Below the pieces are notes generated by a model. That model made no database searches. It had not been told where the DNA came from and saw only the letters and a program-made list of their open reading frames with translations. Position numbers and translations under genes: made by a program. Below are positions 33,319 to 43,296 of a stretch of 64,000 nt of DNA, piece after piece (positions within the stretch are counted from its first letter, which is position 1; every line of letters begins with the position of its first letter). The stretch is from Desulfobacula toluolica Tol2 (GTDB lineage: Bacteria; Desulfobacterota; Desulfobacteria; Desulfobacterales; Desulfobacteraceae). Location of the stretch: positions 2,058,578-2,122,577 of the forward strand of contig NC_018645.1 in NCBI RefSeq assembly GCF_000307105.1, given 5' to 3'.

Positions 33319-35943
33319 ATGACTTATAAAATCATTGAAGATTTAGTTGAAAAACTTTCCTGTGATTTTGTCCTGGCAAATCCAGAAGAAGAGCCGGAAA
33401 GCTTATCCGGTTTGTTGCCGATTTTGAAACAAATTCATGGGAAATGTACGGAACTGTCTTTGGATGCCAAAGCAAAAGAGGTTTTAAAGGCAAGAAAAAT
33501 TATAACGGCTGTTTTAAAAAATAATACCGGGGATGTTGAAAAAAAAATGACTGCTCTGGGTGAAGTGATATCCGGACTTTCATCGCCCATATCCGTTCCT
33601 GACAAAAATGATCAGGTTTTGGATCATACTGAAAATAGTTCATCTGATGAAATAGCAGATGCGCAGGTTTTGGATCGAATAGAAGAAAATTTGAAACAAT
33701 TCGCTGATCTGATCAGCGGTTATTGTCCCGGAGAAATTCCTGACCTTGGGTTGATGCTTAATATACTGGATGAGCTTATTGCGGTTTCAAAACAAAAAAA
33801 AATTGTTATCTTGAATGAAGTCTCGGTTGCCTGCAAAAGGTATGTGGAATACATGACCCTGGAAGATGTTCATGATACAAAACCCATTGAAGAAGGCCTT
33901 TTGCTGCTCAAATCCGTCTTAAGCCATTTGAAAAGAGGGAAGGTGTTTGCGTTTGATTATTCTGATGTTCTGGCATTGTTAAATGTCAAGTTCGATAAAG
34001 AACAAGAAGTCAAAGAGACTGAGGAAATTGAGGAAGACCCTGAATTAGAAGAAACTGCAGCGGTAATAGAAGAGCCGGAATCGGAAGAAATTTTGGTTAC
34101 AGAGGAAGAGCAGGAACCTGAAAAGATTATAGCGATTGAAGAAAAGCCTGAACCTGTGATCCAGACAGAACCGGAAAAAATATCAGACGATGATATGGAA
34201 ATTCTTATAGATTTCGTATCTGAAGCTGAGGAAAACCTTGATACAATTGAAGTCAGTTTAATTGATCTGGAGCAGGACCCGACCAATAAGGATATTATCA
34301 ATGATATCTTCCGTCCGTTTCATACCATTAAAGGCGTATCCGGCTTTTTGTCCCTGACAAAAATCAATAAGCTTTCCCACACCACGGAAAATCTTCTGGA
34401 CAGTGCCCGCAGCGGAGATTTTGTGATTAATAATACGGCAACAGATGCCATATTGGAATCAGTAGATGCCTTGAAAAATCTCCTAGAAAGGGTAAAACAA
34501 GGTACTTCCACAGGATTCAAGCAGTCTGATGATGATATTAACATTAACCATTTGCGTGACAAACTCCAAAATCTTCAGACTACCCTGACAAAAGGCGGCA
34601 AAGAACCTCTGGGGGAGATTCTTGTCAGAAAAGGTGTTCTTAACAAGGAAAGTCTTGATCAATCCCTTGAGAATCAACAGGAATTTCCCGAGAAAAAACT
34701 CGGGGAAATACTGGTTGAAGAAAAAAAGGCTGCCCCTAAGCAGGTTGCCTCTGCCCTGATGGAACAAAATTTGTCCAAAAAACAGGTGGTCTCCCAGGTT
34801 AAAGTGAGTACTCAAAAACTGGATGATCTTGTGGATTATGCAGGAGAGCTTGTCATTGCCCAGTCAATGCTCAAACAGAAAACGTCAAATGATCCGTCAT
34901 TGAGCCAGAATGTTGCACAGCTTGGTTTGATTGTAAGCAATATGCAGAATATTGCCATGTCCATGAGAATGATTCCGATTAAAGCCACTTTTATGAAAAT
35001 GATACGCCTTGTCAGGGATTTGTCTCGGAAATCAGGCAAAGATGTGGCTTTAAATATGGTTGGTGAAGAAACAGAGATCGACAGAAATGTTGTGGATGCG
35101 TTGTATGAACCCATGGTACATATGATCAGAAACTCTGTTGATCACGGTATTGAAGCAAAAACAGATCGTCTTAAACTTGGAAAGTCTTCCCAGGGTCAGA
35201 TTGTTTTGAGGGCTTATCATAAAGGCGGGCATATCATTATTGAAATCGAAGATGACGGCAAAGGGCTTGACAAGGACGGGATACTTGAAAAGGCTAAAAG
35301 CACGGGGCTTATTACAGGCAATGAACAGATGACGGATGCCCAGATCTATGATCTCATCCTTCAGCCCGGATTTTCTACTGCAAAGCAGATCACTGATGTC
35401 TCCGGCAGAGGGGTTGGCATGGATGTGGTCAAAGATGGAATTGAAAAATTCAGGGGACAGTTGCATATTGAATCATCAAAAGGTGCTGGAACTAAATTTA
35501 CCATCAGCTTGCCGCTTACGCTTGCCATTATTGACGGAATGCTGGTAAGGGTTGATGATGAAAGATATGTCATTCCCACAATAGCCATACAAAAAGCTTT
35601 TAAACCGGAGAAAGAAGATTATTTTACCGTCAGGGGGAAAGGCGAAATGGTCAAGGACAGAGGTAATTTGATTCCCTTGATCCGTTTGAATGAAATTTAC
35701 AACAGCAGCAGTCAAAAAAAAATCGTCTGGGACGGTCTTGTTGTTGTTGTTGAGTCAAAAGAAGAAAAAAGAGCATTGCTGATTGATGAACTTCTGGGCA
35801 AAGACGAATATGTAATCAAAAGTCTCGGCACCAATCTTGAGGATGTTGAAGGACTTGCCGGCGGAGCTATCCTGGCTGACGGGCGGGTAGGGCTTATTCT
35901 CGATATTCATGGTATTTTCAGCCTTGTGTCACATGCCAGATAA
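33319..35943 (+). CDS. cheA: chemotaxis-type histidine kinase CheA with internal Hpt domain
   Basis: An 874-residue kinase of unusual order. Residues 1-270 have no obvious domain and include an acidic, Glu/Pro-rich linker (about 235-285). The Hpt domain (about 290-390) has phospho-His335 in RPFHTIKGVSGF. A region at about 430-490 holds two LGEIL-type units (PLGEILVRKG, KLGEILVEE), as in the N-terminal domains of type II/IV secretion ATPases. P3 dimerisation, ATPase (VHMIRNSVDHGIE, SGRGVGMDVV) and CheW-like domains follow. It heads a cluster with cheD, an HDOD gene, cheY, cheX and cheB. No receptor, cheW or cheR gene is nearby. Confidence 0.9.
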   Translation: MTYKIIEDLVEKLSCDFVLANPEEEPESLSGLLPILKQIHGKCTELSLDAKAKEVLKARKIITAVLKNNTGDVEKKMTALGEVISGLSSPISVPDKNDQVLDHTENSSSDEIADAQVLDRIEENLKQFADLISGYCPGEIPDLGLMLNILDELIAVSKQKKIVILNEVSVACKRYVEYMTLEDVHDTKPIEEGLLLLKSVLSHLKRGKVFAFDYSDVLALLNVKFDKEQEVKETEEIEEDPELEETAAVIEEPESEEILVTEEEQEPEKIIAIEEKPEPVIQTEPEKISDDDMEILIDFVSEAEENLDTIEVSLIDLEQDPTNKDIINDIFRPFHTIKGVSGFLSLTKINKLSHTTENLLDSARSGDFVINNTATDAILESVDALKNLLERVKQGTSTGFKQSDDDININHLRDKLQNLQTTLTKGGKEPLGEILVRKGVLNKESLDQSLENQQEFPEKKLGEILVEEKKAAPKQVASALMEQNLSKKQVVSQVKVSTQKLDDLVDYAGELVIAQSMLKQKTSNDPSLSQNVAQLGLIVSNMQNIAMSMRMIPIKATFMKMIRLVRDLSRKSGKDVALNMVGEETEIDRNVVDALYEPMVHMIRNSVDHGIEAKTDRLKLGKSSQGQIVLRAYHKGGHIIIEIEDDGKGLDKDGILEKAKSTGLITGNEQMTDAQIYDLILQPGFSTAKQITDVSGRGVGMDVVKDGIEKFRGQLHIESSKGAGTKFTISLPLTLAIIDGMLVRVDDERYVIPTIAIQKAFKPEKEDYFTVRGKGEMVKDRGNLIPLIRLNEIYNSSSQKKIVWDGLVVVVESKEEKRALLIDELLGKDEYVIKSLGTNLEDVEGLAGGAILADGRVGLILDIHGIFSLVSHAR

Positions 35944-36087
35944 TATAAGCCAGAGGAATTTTCATTATGCAACTTAGGTTTTTATCTCTGATTTTCGTGT
36001 TATTTGAGCAATAAAATCAGAAAGCTTATTTGGTTTCGACTTGTCCAGGTTAAGTTTTAAGCAATAAAAAAACGAAAGGGCCTCTAT

Positions 36088-36567
36088 GTGAAAACGATTG
36101 TTGGTGTAGCTGATATGAAAGTTAGCAATAGCAGATCTGATTCTATCATTACTTATTCTCTTGGTTCCTGTATAGGTCTTGTCATATATGATCCTGTTGC
36201 TAAAGTTGGAGGTATTTTGCATTATATGCTACCGGAGTCTTCCATTGATGAAAAAAAAGCTGCTGCCAGACCTTATATGTTTGCTGATACAGGAATACCC
36301 AGGCTGTTTAAATTTGCTTATAAGCTGGGTGGGGTTAAACAGCGCATGAAAATATATGTTGCAGGAGGAGCGGAAATTCTTGATCAGAACGGATTTTTTA
36401 ATATTGGCAAAAGAAATTATATGGCATTGAAAAAAATGTTTTTTAAAAACAAAGTCATGATCAACAAGCAGGATGTTGGCGGGAATGTAAACCGTACCGT
36501 CAGGATTGAAATCGCAACCGGCGACATATATGTAAAAACCTCCGGCTCAAAGGAGGTGAAAATATGA
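36088..36567 (+). CDS. cheD: chemoreceptor glutamine deamidase CheD
   Basis: A 159-residue CheD. The catalytic Cys is in YSLGSCIGLVIYD (about residues 27-39) and the His in GGILHYMLP. It deamidates receptor glutamines and often binds CheC/CheX-type phosphatases; a CheX gene lies downstream. The start is GTG at 36088 with GAAAGGG upstream. The stop overlaps the HDOD gene (ATGA). Confidence 0.9.
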   Translation: MKTIVGVADMKVSNSRSDSIITYSLGSCIGLVIYDPVAKVGGILHYMLPESSIDEKKAAARPYMFADTGIPRLFKFAYKLGGVKQRMKIYVAGGAEILDQNGFFNIGKRNYMALKKMFFKNKVMINKQDVGGNVNRTVRIEIATGDIYVKTSGSKEVKI

Positions 36568-37412
36568 ATTCAATCCAGGAATTATTAAAAGAGATCAAAA
36601 ATTTAAAACCGATTCCAGCTGTTGCTAATCAGCTTCTGGCTGTTGTGGATAATCCTGACAGCTCAATGGAAGATATTGCCAATGTAATTCAATATGACCC
36701 TATTATAACGGCCAGTGTGTTAAAAATTTGCAATTCAGCGTTTTTCGGTCTTAAAAATCCGGCGGAATCCATCAAAGATGCTGTTAATATGCTGGGTACG
36801 GATCAAGTGATTGAACTTGTTGTAATGAAATCCGGGGCAGAAAGTCTTTCCGGGAAACAGGAAGGATATGGATTGGAAAATGGGGATATCTGGAAATATT
36901 CTGTTGCTTCTGCTGTTCTTGCAAAGCAGATAGCCGTTAAATTGTCTTTGGAAAACAAAAGCATGATATTTACGTCGGCCCTGATAAAGGATATCGGAAA
37001 AATTATTCTGGAAAAGTATGTAAGCCGTTCTGCAGAAAAAATTCAAAATCTTCTGAAAAACAAAAATTTCAGTTTTAGAGAAGCTGAAAAAAAGATACTG
37101 GGTATTGATCATGCCGAGCTGGGGGCCATGATCGCAAAAATGTGGAATTTCAGTCCTAAAATGGTTAAAATCATCCGGCATCATCACCTGGCTGATGAAA
37201 CCATGATAAAAGACAAGGAAATTGCCGCTGTTTATCTTGCCGACTGCCTGTGTATGATGCTGGGAATAGGTGTGGGATCGGATGGGCTTGCATACCGGTT
37301 TAAAAATCAGGCCATGAAGGAACTGGGGATCTCAGCGGATGATATAGCCATGATTATTGCAGAATTTGGCTTTAACATGCAGGAAGTTGAAGAATTGTTA
37401 CAGATTGTTTAA
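36564..37412 (+). CDS. HDOD domain signalling protein
   Basis: A 282-residue protein almost wholly made of an HDOD domain (catalytically degenerate HD relative): LKPIPAVANQLLAVVDNPDSS, IQYDPIITASVLKICNSAFFG and AELGAMIAKMWNF. HDOD proteins are common partners in signalling clusters, but their biochemical role is often unknown. Translation is coupled to cheD by a four-base overlap, and AAAGGAGGT is upstream. Confidence 0.88.
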   Translation: MNSIQELLKEIKNLKPIPAVANQLLAVVDNPDSSMEDIANVIQYDPIITASVLKICNSAFFGLKNPAESIKDAVNMLGTDQVIELVVMKSGAESLSGKQEGYGLENGDIWKYSVASAVLAKQIAVKLSLENKSMIFTSALIKDIGKIILEKYVSRSAEKIQNLLKNKNFSFREAEKKILGIDHAELGAMIAKMWNFSPKMVKIIRHHHLADETMIKDKEIAAVYLADCLCMMLGIGVGSDGLAYRFKNQAMKELGISADDIAMIIAEFGFNMQEVEELLQIV

Positions 37413-37817
37413 CACTGGATAATAGGAAAAAAACAATGTCATACTCAATACTTATAGTGGATGATTCATTGCCCATGCGTTCTGTGATAAAAAGAACCTT
37501 TAAGGCTGCCGGCTATGTAAATTCTGAATTTCATGAAGCCGCCAACGGGAAAGATGCGCTTGAGCTTATGAAAAACGACTGGATTGATATTGTAATAACC
37601 GATTACAATATGCCGGTCATGAACGGCATGGAATTTATTAAAACAATTAAACAAGATGACCTTTTAAAGGATATTCCGGTTGTTGTTATTTCCACTGAGG
37701 GCAATGAAACAAAAATTAAAGAGTTTATGGACTGCGGTGCAGCCGGATATATCACCAAGCCCTTTACACCTGAAACAATAAGGGATTTACTAACTGATAT
37801 CCTTGGAGAAATTAGCT

Positions 37818-39337
<1,520 letters not shown>

Positions 39338-39362
<25 letters not shown>

Positions 39363-39940
39363 GATCTGTTTGTGCTGTAATCCTCCAATCAGAATGCACC
39401 TCGGATTTTGGTTTGAAATACGATTTTTTCCAGTCCTGATGTATGATTTTTTATGCTGGTTGTTGTAATATCAGTGGTTTGTGGTTTGATTTAGTTTGAA
39501 ATAGCGCTAAAAGTTATTTTTCAAGTTATTATTATTGAATCGTTCATTTGTCAGGCTCGAGCTTTTTTTATTCTGTTGCAATTCCCACATATTCATGTAT
39601 ACTGTATTTTTATATTTAGGTAGAATCAAATTTTCCTTCAAAGTTTTTCTCGTTAACCTCGTTGTTTTATAAAACATCGTTTGTTGCCGCCGAAGTTTCT
39701 GCTGATTCAATAAACAGGAGAAACGATGATGACATTTTATAGTGCAAATCCTTATCATGTCTTTACAGCTTTTAACTCGAGCGGTGATCTGCCGATTGTC
39801 TTTGGCAGCCTCAGTATAATCAATTCAATCATTTCTCATAAAACTAAATAAAAAAATAATAAACGGATTCTAATGAATCCGCAGATCTTCCAACCAGGAA
39901 AATGACCTGGTAGATCATTACGGAATACATAGGAGTATTA
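39338..39940. other. gap and probable long leader before the DEAD-box helicase gene
   Basis: It holds a 41-codon small frame (39726-39851, listed separately), a hairpin CGGATTC-TAAT-GAATCCG (39863-39880) and a second hairpin ACCAGG/CCTGGT (about 39893-39912). The first 350 bases show no gene. Confidence 0.5.
39726..39851 (+). CDS. possible 41-residue leader peptide
   Basis: Starts at a doubled ATG preceded by CAGGAG at good spacing. The product (MMTFYSANPYHVF...) matches nothing I know. It lies 90 bases before the helicase start with two hairpins between, which suggests either a leader peptide or a small separate protein. Confidence 0.4.
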   Translation: MMTFYSANPYHVFTAFNSSGDLPIVFGSLSIINSIISHKTK

Positions 39941-41209
39941 ATGAGTTTTAAAAGTTTTAAGTTTGACCCTAAAATAGAAGCGGGTATTTCAGCCTGCGGC
40001 TATACAATTCCCACCCCGATCCAGAAAGAGGCTATTCCTCCAATACTTGACGGCAGAGATATTCTTGGTTTGGCCCAGACCGGGACTGGAAAGACTGCAG
40101 CTTTTGTGCTGCCCCTTCTTCAGCGACTGCTGGATGGTCCCAGAAAAAAAGTGCGGGCTTTGATTGTAGCACCCACAAGAGAGTTGGCAGAACAGATTCA
40201 TGCAGATATCAGCAAAATGGCACAAAAGACCGGTTTGCGGAGTATTTCCATTTATGGTGGTGTTGGTAAGCATCCCCAGATCAAAGCGATCCGAAGCGGC
40301 GTGGAAATTATTGTTGCATGCCCGGGTCGATTGCTGGACCTCCTTAATGACCGGGCTTTTTCTTTGAAAGCTGTTGAAGCTCTGGTGCTTGATGAGGCAG
40401 ACCATATGTTTGACAAAGGATTTCTACCTGATATCCGCAGGATTATTAAGCAGTTGCCCACGAAACGGCAATCTCTGGTTTTTTCTGCCACCATGCCTAA
40501 GGAAATCCGTCACTTGGCGGAAAATATATTGATAAATCCGGCAACTGTACAAATCAATCATACCCAGCCGGTTCTCGCAATTTCCCATGTCCTTTTTCAG
40601 GTTGCAAAAGAACAGAAGACCTCTTTGCTTAAAACAATTATTCAAAAAGAGGAAATGAAGAGTACACTGGTTTTTACCAGAACCAAACACAAGGCAAAGA
40701 GCCTGGCTCTGATATTGCAAAAAGCGGGCTATAAGGCAGCTTCAATTCAAGGCAATCTTTCCCAGGTTAAACGGCAGGAGGCACTGAACGGTTTTAAAAA
40801 TGGTACATTCAAGATTCTGGTGGCCACCGATATTGCTGCCCGGGGTATTGATGTGAAGGGGATTTCCCATGTCATTAACTATGATGTACCGGACACGGCA
40901 GAGACATACACCCACCGTACGGGGCGTACAGGTCGGGCAGAACGAACCGGTCAGGCATTTATTTTTGCCGGTCAGGAAGACCGCAAAATAATTTCACTCA
41001 TAGAGCGGAATCTGGGAAAAAAGATGAGTTGTAGGGAAACTCCTGGTTTTGCCTGGGATACCAAAGGGGCTGTTTCTGCAAAAAAGGGGAAACGCTTTTC
41101 ACGACCAATGCCTATAGGAAAAAAATCTGCTTCAGGCGGGCGAGGCAGAAACCAACACAGCGGTGTTTTTTCTTTGGCGATCAGCAAAAGCAGGACAGCT
41201 CGTCCATAA
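39941..41209 (+). CDS. DEAD-box ATP-dependent RNA helicase (RhlE/CshA group)
   Basis: A 422-residue helicase with all core motifs in order: Q motif (TPIQKEAIPPIL), AQTGTGKT, PTRELAEQ, GG, CPGRLLDL, LDEADHMFD, SATMP, VFTRTKHK, ARGIDVKG and HRTGRTGR. The basic C-terminal tail has Gly/Arg/Lys runs and probably binds RNA. It likely serves in RNA turnover, ribosome assembly or cold response. The long leader with hairpins upstream fits post-transcriptional control. Two lysine-rich mini-genes follow it. Confidence 0.92.
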   Translation: MSFKSFKFDPKIEAGISACGYTIPTPIQKEAIPPILDGRDILGLAQTGTGKTAAFVLPLLQRLLDGPRKKVRALIVAPTRELAEQIHADISKMAQKTGLRSISIYGGVGKHPQIKAIRSGVEIIVACPGRLLDLLNDRAFSLKAVEALVLDEADHMFDKGFLPDIRRIIKQLPTKRQSLVFSATMPKEIRHLAENILINPATVQINHTQPVLAISHVLFQVAKEQKTSLLKTIIQKEEMKSTLVFTRTKHKAKSLALILQKAGYKAASIQGNLSQVKRQEALNGFKNGTFKILVATDIAARGIDVKGISHVINYDVPDTAETYTHRTGRTGRAERTGQAFIFAGQEDRKIISLIERNLGKKMSCRETPGFAWDTKGAVSAKKGKRFSRPMPIGKKSASGGRGRNQHSGVFSLAISKSRTARP

Positions 41210-41348
41210 CAGATTTGTCTGAATACCAAGACTGCCAGTCGACGTATCAAGTGATGCTTCGGCAATATAACAAAGAGGTTCCCCTAATGGTCCTTTTTTT
41301 GTCGCAGTTTTTTTAGGTAAAACATAAAGTATTAATAAGGATTTGCCC

Positions 41349-41492
41349 ATGTTTAAACCAAACTATTCATTTGAAAAACGCCAAAAAGAATTGGCAAAGA
41401 AAAAGAAAAAAGAAGAAAAAAGGCAACGCAAGTTGGAGAAACAAAAAACTGCTGTCGAGAAAAATGAGGACACATCTCTTTCTGAAGAGTAA
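41349..41492 (+). CDS. small lysine/glutamate-rich protein
   Basis: A 47-residue highly charged protein starting MFKPNYSFEKRQKELAKKKK. Similar short proteins beginning with a YSFEKRQKELAKK pattern occur in many proteobacteria, but I know of no function. AAGGA lies nine bases upstream. Its position after an RNA helicase and its basic charge suggest RNA or ribosome contact, which is inference. Confidence 0.6.
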   Translation: MFKPNYSFEKRQKELAKKKKKEEKRQRKLEKQKTAVEKNEDTSLSEE

Positions 41493-41602
41493 ATTGTTTT
41501 CTTAAAAAAAGTGTGATGCTAAAAATCGTAGGTTTTATCAATACATAACAGGCACTGGAAGATGCTCATTGGGCTGATTTCCATACAATTAAGGAGGCAT
41601 AT

Positions 41603-41719
41603 ATGTCAAAGGGAAAAGATTCCAAAAAAGCCGTTAAAAAGAAACCGGAGAAAACCATGAAGGAAAAGAAAAAGGATAAACAAGAGAAAAAAAAGGGAAA
41701 AACAGGGCTTTCCTCATAG
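41603..41719 (+). CDS. 38-residue lysine-rich mini-protein
   Basis: Starts MSKGKDSKKAVKKK; nearly half the residues are Lys. A very strong ribosome site (AAGGAGG) precedes the ATG, and an intrinsic terminator follows. This makes expression likely although there is no recognisable family. It may bind nucleic acid. Confidence 0.55.
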   Translation: MSKGKDSKKAVKKKPEKTMKEKKKDKQEKKKGKTGLSS

Positions 41720-41736
41720 CCATAATCTTTGACCCA

Positions 41737-41786
41737 TTGCGCGCTCTTTCTGCTTTATTCAAGGGTAGCTGAAGCGCGTTTTTTTT
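41737..41786 (+). terminator. intrinsic terminator after the lysine-rich mini-gene
   Basis: CGCGCT pairs with AGCGCG across a long loop that can pair further (TTTCTGCTT with AAGGGTAGCT in part). A run of eight T follows. Confidence 0.65.
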
Positions 41787-41843
41787 GTGATCAGGATATA
41801 TCCCCTAACATTATCAATAGAATTTGTTGTTATTTAACATGTT

Positions 41844-41878
41844 TTGTTGTGGCAGAGTGATCTGCCATGGCCGTTATT
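41844..41878. repeat. short palindromic repeat
   Basis: TTGTTGTGGCAGAGTGATCT, then GCCATGGCCGTTATT; the core GGCAGA-GTGA-TCTGCC is a perfect dyad. Copies are at 16008-16040 (reversed) and 6715-6740. Its outer parts, TTTGTTGTGG and TCTGCC..GG..GTTATT, match the second hairpin of the longer dispersed element. Confidence 0.6.
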
Positions 41879-42232
41879 CGGAAAATCAAGCTGTCCCGTC
41901 TTGAAGGTTGCAGCAGCAGTAAATCAGTATCGTCAAGAAAGCGTACCTGTTCAGCCAAGCGTCATAAAAACAAATCCATGAAAATACTTCTTGAATAAAA
42001 CTTCCATTTGTGTAAAATAATTGCTGATTGAAATGAGCAATTATTCATTTTTAAAGTTTTTTTTTGGGAATTCTGAACATGATATGATACAGGTTGCTGC
42101 AGAACCCAAAATAGCTCTATTAAACCACTCATAACTGTATACTTTAAGTAGTCTTGGCTAATTGTGCATTTCATGACAGCCTGATCAGTTTAATCATTAT
42201 TAAAATATTATGATAACTTATGGAGATAAACC

Positions 42233-42691
42233 ATGGATTTAGAAAAATATAAACAGGTGATTTCAGATGCTATTAAAGGTGAAATTGAGGCGAAACATTT
42301 TTATGAAAAGGTTGCTAAGAGGATCAAGGATGCATATCTAAAAGAATTATTTGAGCAATTTTCCAGGGAAGAAGGAAAACATGAAACAATTTTGACCCGT
42401 GTGTTAAACGAAGAAAAAATGGACACTTCTTTTTTCGATTATGAAAAGGATTTCAAGGTATCTGAAACCATTGCAATGCCTGTTGTTAATGAGGAGATGG
42501 ATCTTAAGAGTGCGGTTGGTATTGCCATGAAAAATGAAGAAATCGCCATGAAACAATATATGGCCCTTGCTGAAAATTGCGATGACGAACAATTAAAAAA
42601 GGTTTTTCTTGATCTTGCTGCCATGGAACGGAACCATAAGTTCAAAATGGAACAAAAATTTGTAGATGTCGCCTATCCCGAGGTTTGGTAA
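42233..42691 (+). CDS. rubrerythrin/ferritin-like diiron protein without rubredoxin domain
   Basis: A 152-residue four-helix protein. Glu/His metal-ligand patterns AIKGEIEAKHFYEKV, REEGKHETIL, NEEIAMKQYMAL and LAAMERNHKFKME fit the ferritin-like/rubrerythrin diiron site. No CXXC rubredoxin domain is present. Such proteins in anaerobes remove peroxide or store iron. It is monocistronic with a GGAG site. Confidence 0.85.
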   Translation: MDLEKYKQVISDAIKGEIEAKHFYEKVAKRIKDAYLKELFEQFSREEGKHETILTRVLNEEKMDTSFFDYEKDFKVSETIAMPVVNEEMDLKSAVGIAMKNEEIAMKQYMALAENCDDEQLKKVFLDLAAMERNHKFKMEQKFVDVAYPEVW

Positions 42692-42790
42692 GACAAATAA
42701 TTTGGTTGGTTGGGGCTTTCCCTGCAGTCTTCTGCTGGGAAAGCCGTAATTTTCAGGATAACACAGTTTCTCAAAGATAGATTTCAAGTC

Positions 42791-43024
42791 TTACAGAATT
42801 TCTTTGGGATCACACAATTTGTCGGCTTCGACAGATAGCCTTCCGCATCCGTTGCAGGTATATCTGATTTTTCCCAGCCTGGGTTTGCAGATATGTCTGG
42901 CATCCAGAGAAGACGCTCCGCAGTCTTCACAGGTATATGCTTTTTTGAGTTCAACAGGATCGCATAAATGTCCCTGGTCTTTTGCCACTTTGCCACAGGT
43001 TTTGCAGGTATGAAGATTTGTCAT
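42791..43024 (-). CDS. small protein with three zinc-ribbon-like repeats
   Basis: About 77 residues built of three similar units, each with CXXCG and a later (H/L)xC(D/K)P: CKTCGK...HLCDP, CEDCGA...HICKP and CNGCGR...LCDP. It probably binds zinc or iron. ATG at 43024 has GAGAGG five bases upstream; a GTG at 43030 overlaps that site. Function unknown. It is convergent with the rubrerythrin-like gene. Confidence 0.7.
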   Translation of the reverse strand: MTNLHTCKTCGKVAKDQGHLCDPVELKKAYTCEDCGASSLDARHICKPRLGKIRYTCNGCGRLSVEADKLCDPKEIL

Positions 43025-43296
43025 GGTCACCTCTCTTATTTGTTCATGGATTTAAAGATAGTTGAGGTTAAACTGTTTATAGTATTGTAACGAAATATTT
43101 GAATGTCAACCCTTGAATAATTCAAACAGAATTATCCAAGTCCAGTTTTTTTTGGGGGGAATCCCGGCAATTTTTTTAAAAAAAAGAACTCTGCCTTTTG
43201 TTATGGAAATCAATGATTATATTGTGAGGTACATCTTAAGATAACTTTGATCTGGCAGAACATAGCCTGACAGTTTTTAATACAAAAGGGGATGCC

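Larger units (their letters stand above)
41720..42232. other. intergenic stretch with terminator and short repeat
   Basis: Contains the terminator at 41737-41786 and a short palindromic repeat at 41844-41878. A 70-codon minus frame at 41962-42174 has no ribosome site or family match and was not called. Confidence 0.5.

Noticed and set aside
39507-39758. 83-codon frame on the minus strand before the helicase
   Set aside because: Asn/Lys-rich low-complexity translation, no ribosome site and overlap with the better-supported small plus frame.
41852-41871. Possible sigma-54 box TGGCAGAGTGATCTGCC upstream of the rubrerythrin-like gene
   Set aside because: GG and GC are 11 bases apart instead of 10, and the sequence is fully explained by the short palindromic repeat.
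41962-42174. 70-codon minus frame upstream of the rubrerythrin-like gene
   Set aside because: No ribosome site, no family features and strong AT bias.
43253-43269. Possible sigma-54 box upstream of selO
   Set aside because: GG to GC spacing is nine bases, which does not fit the promoter class.
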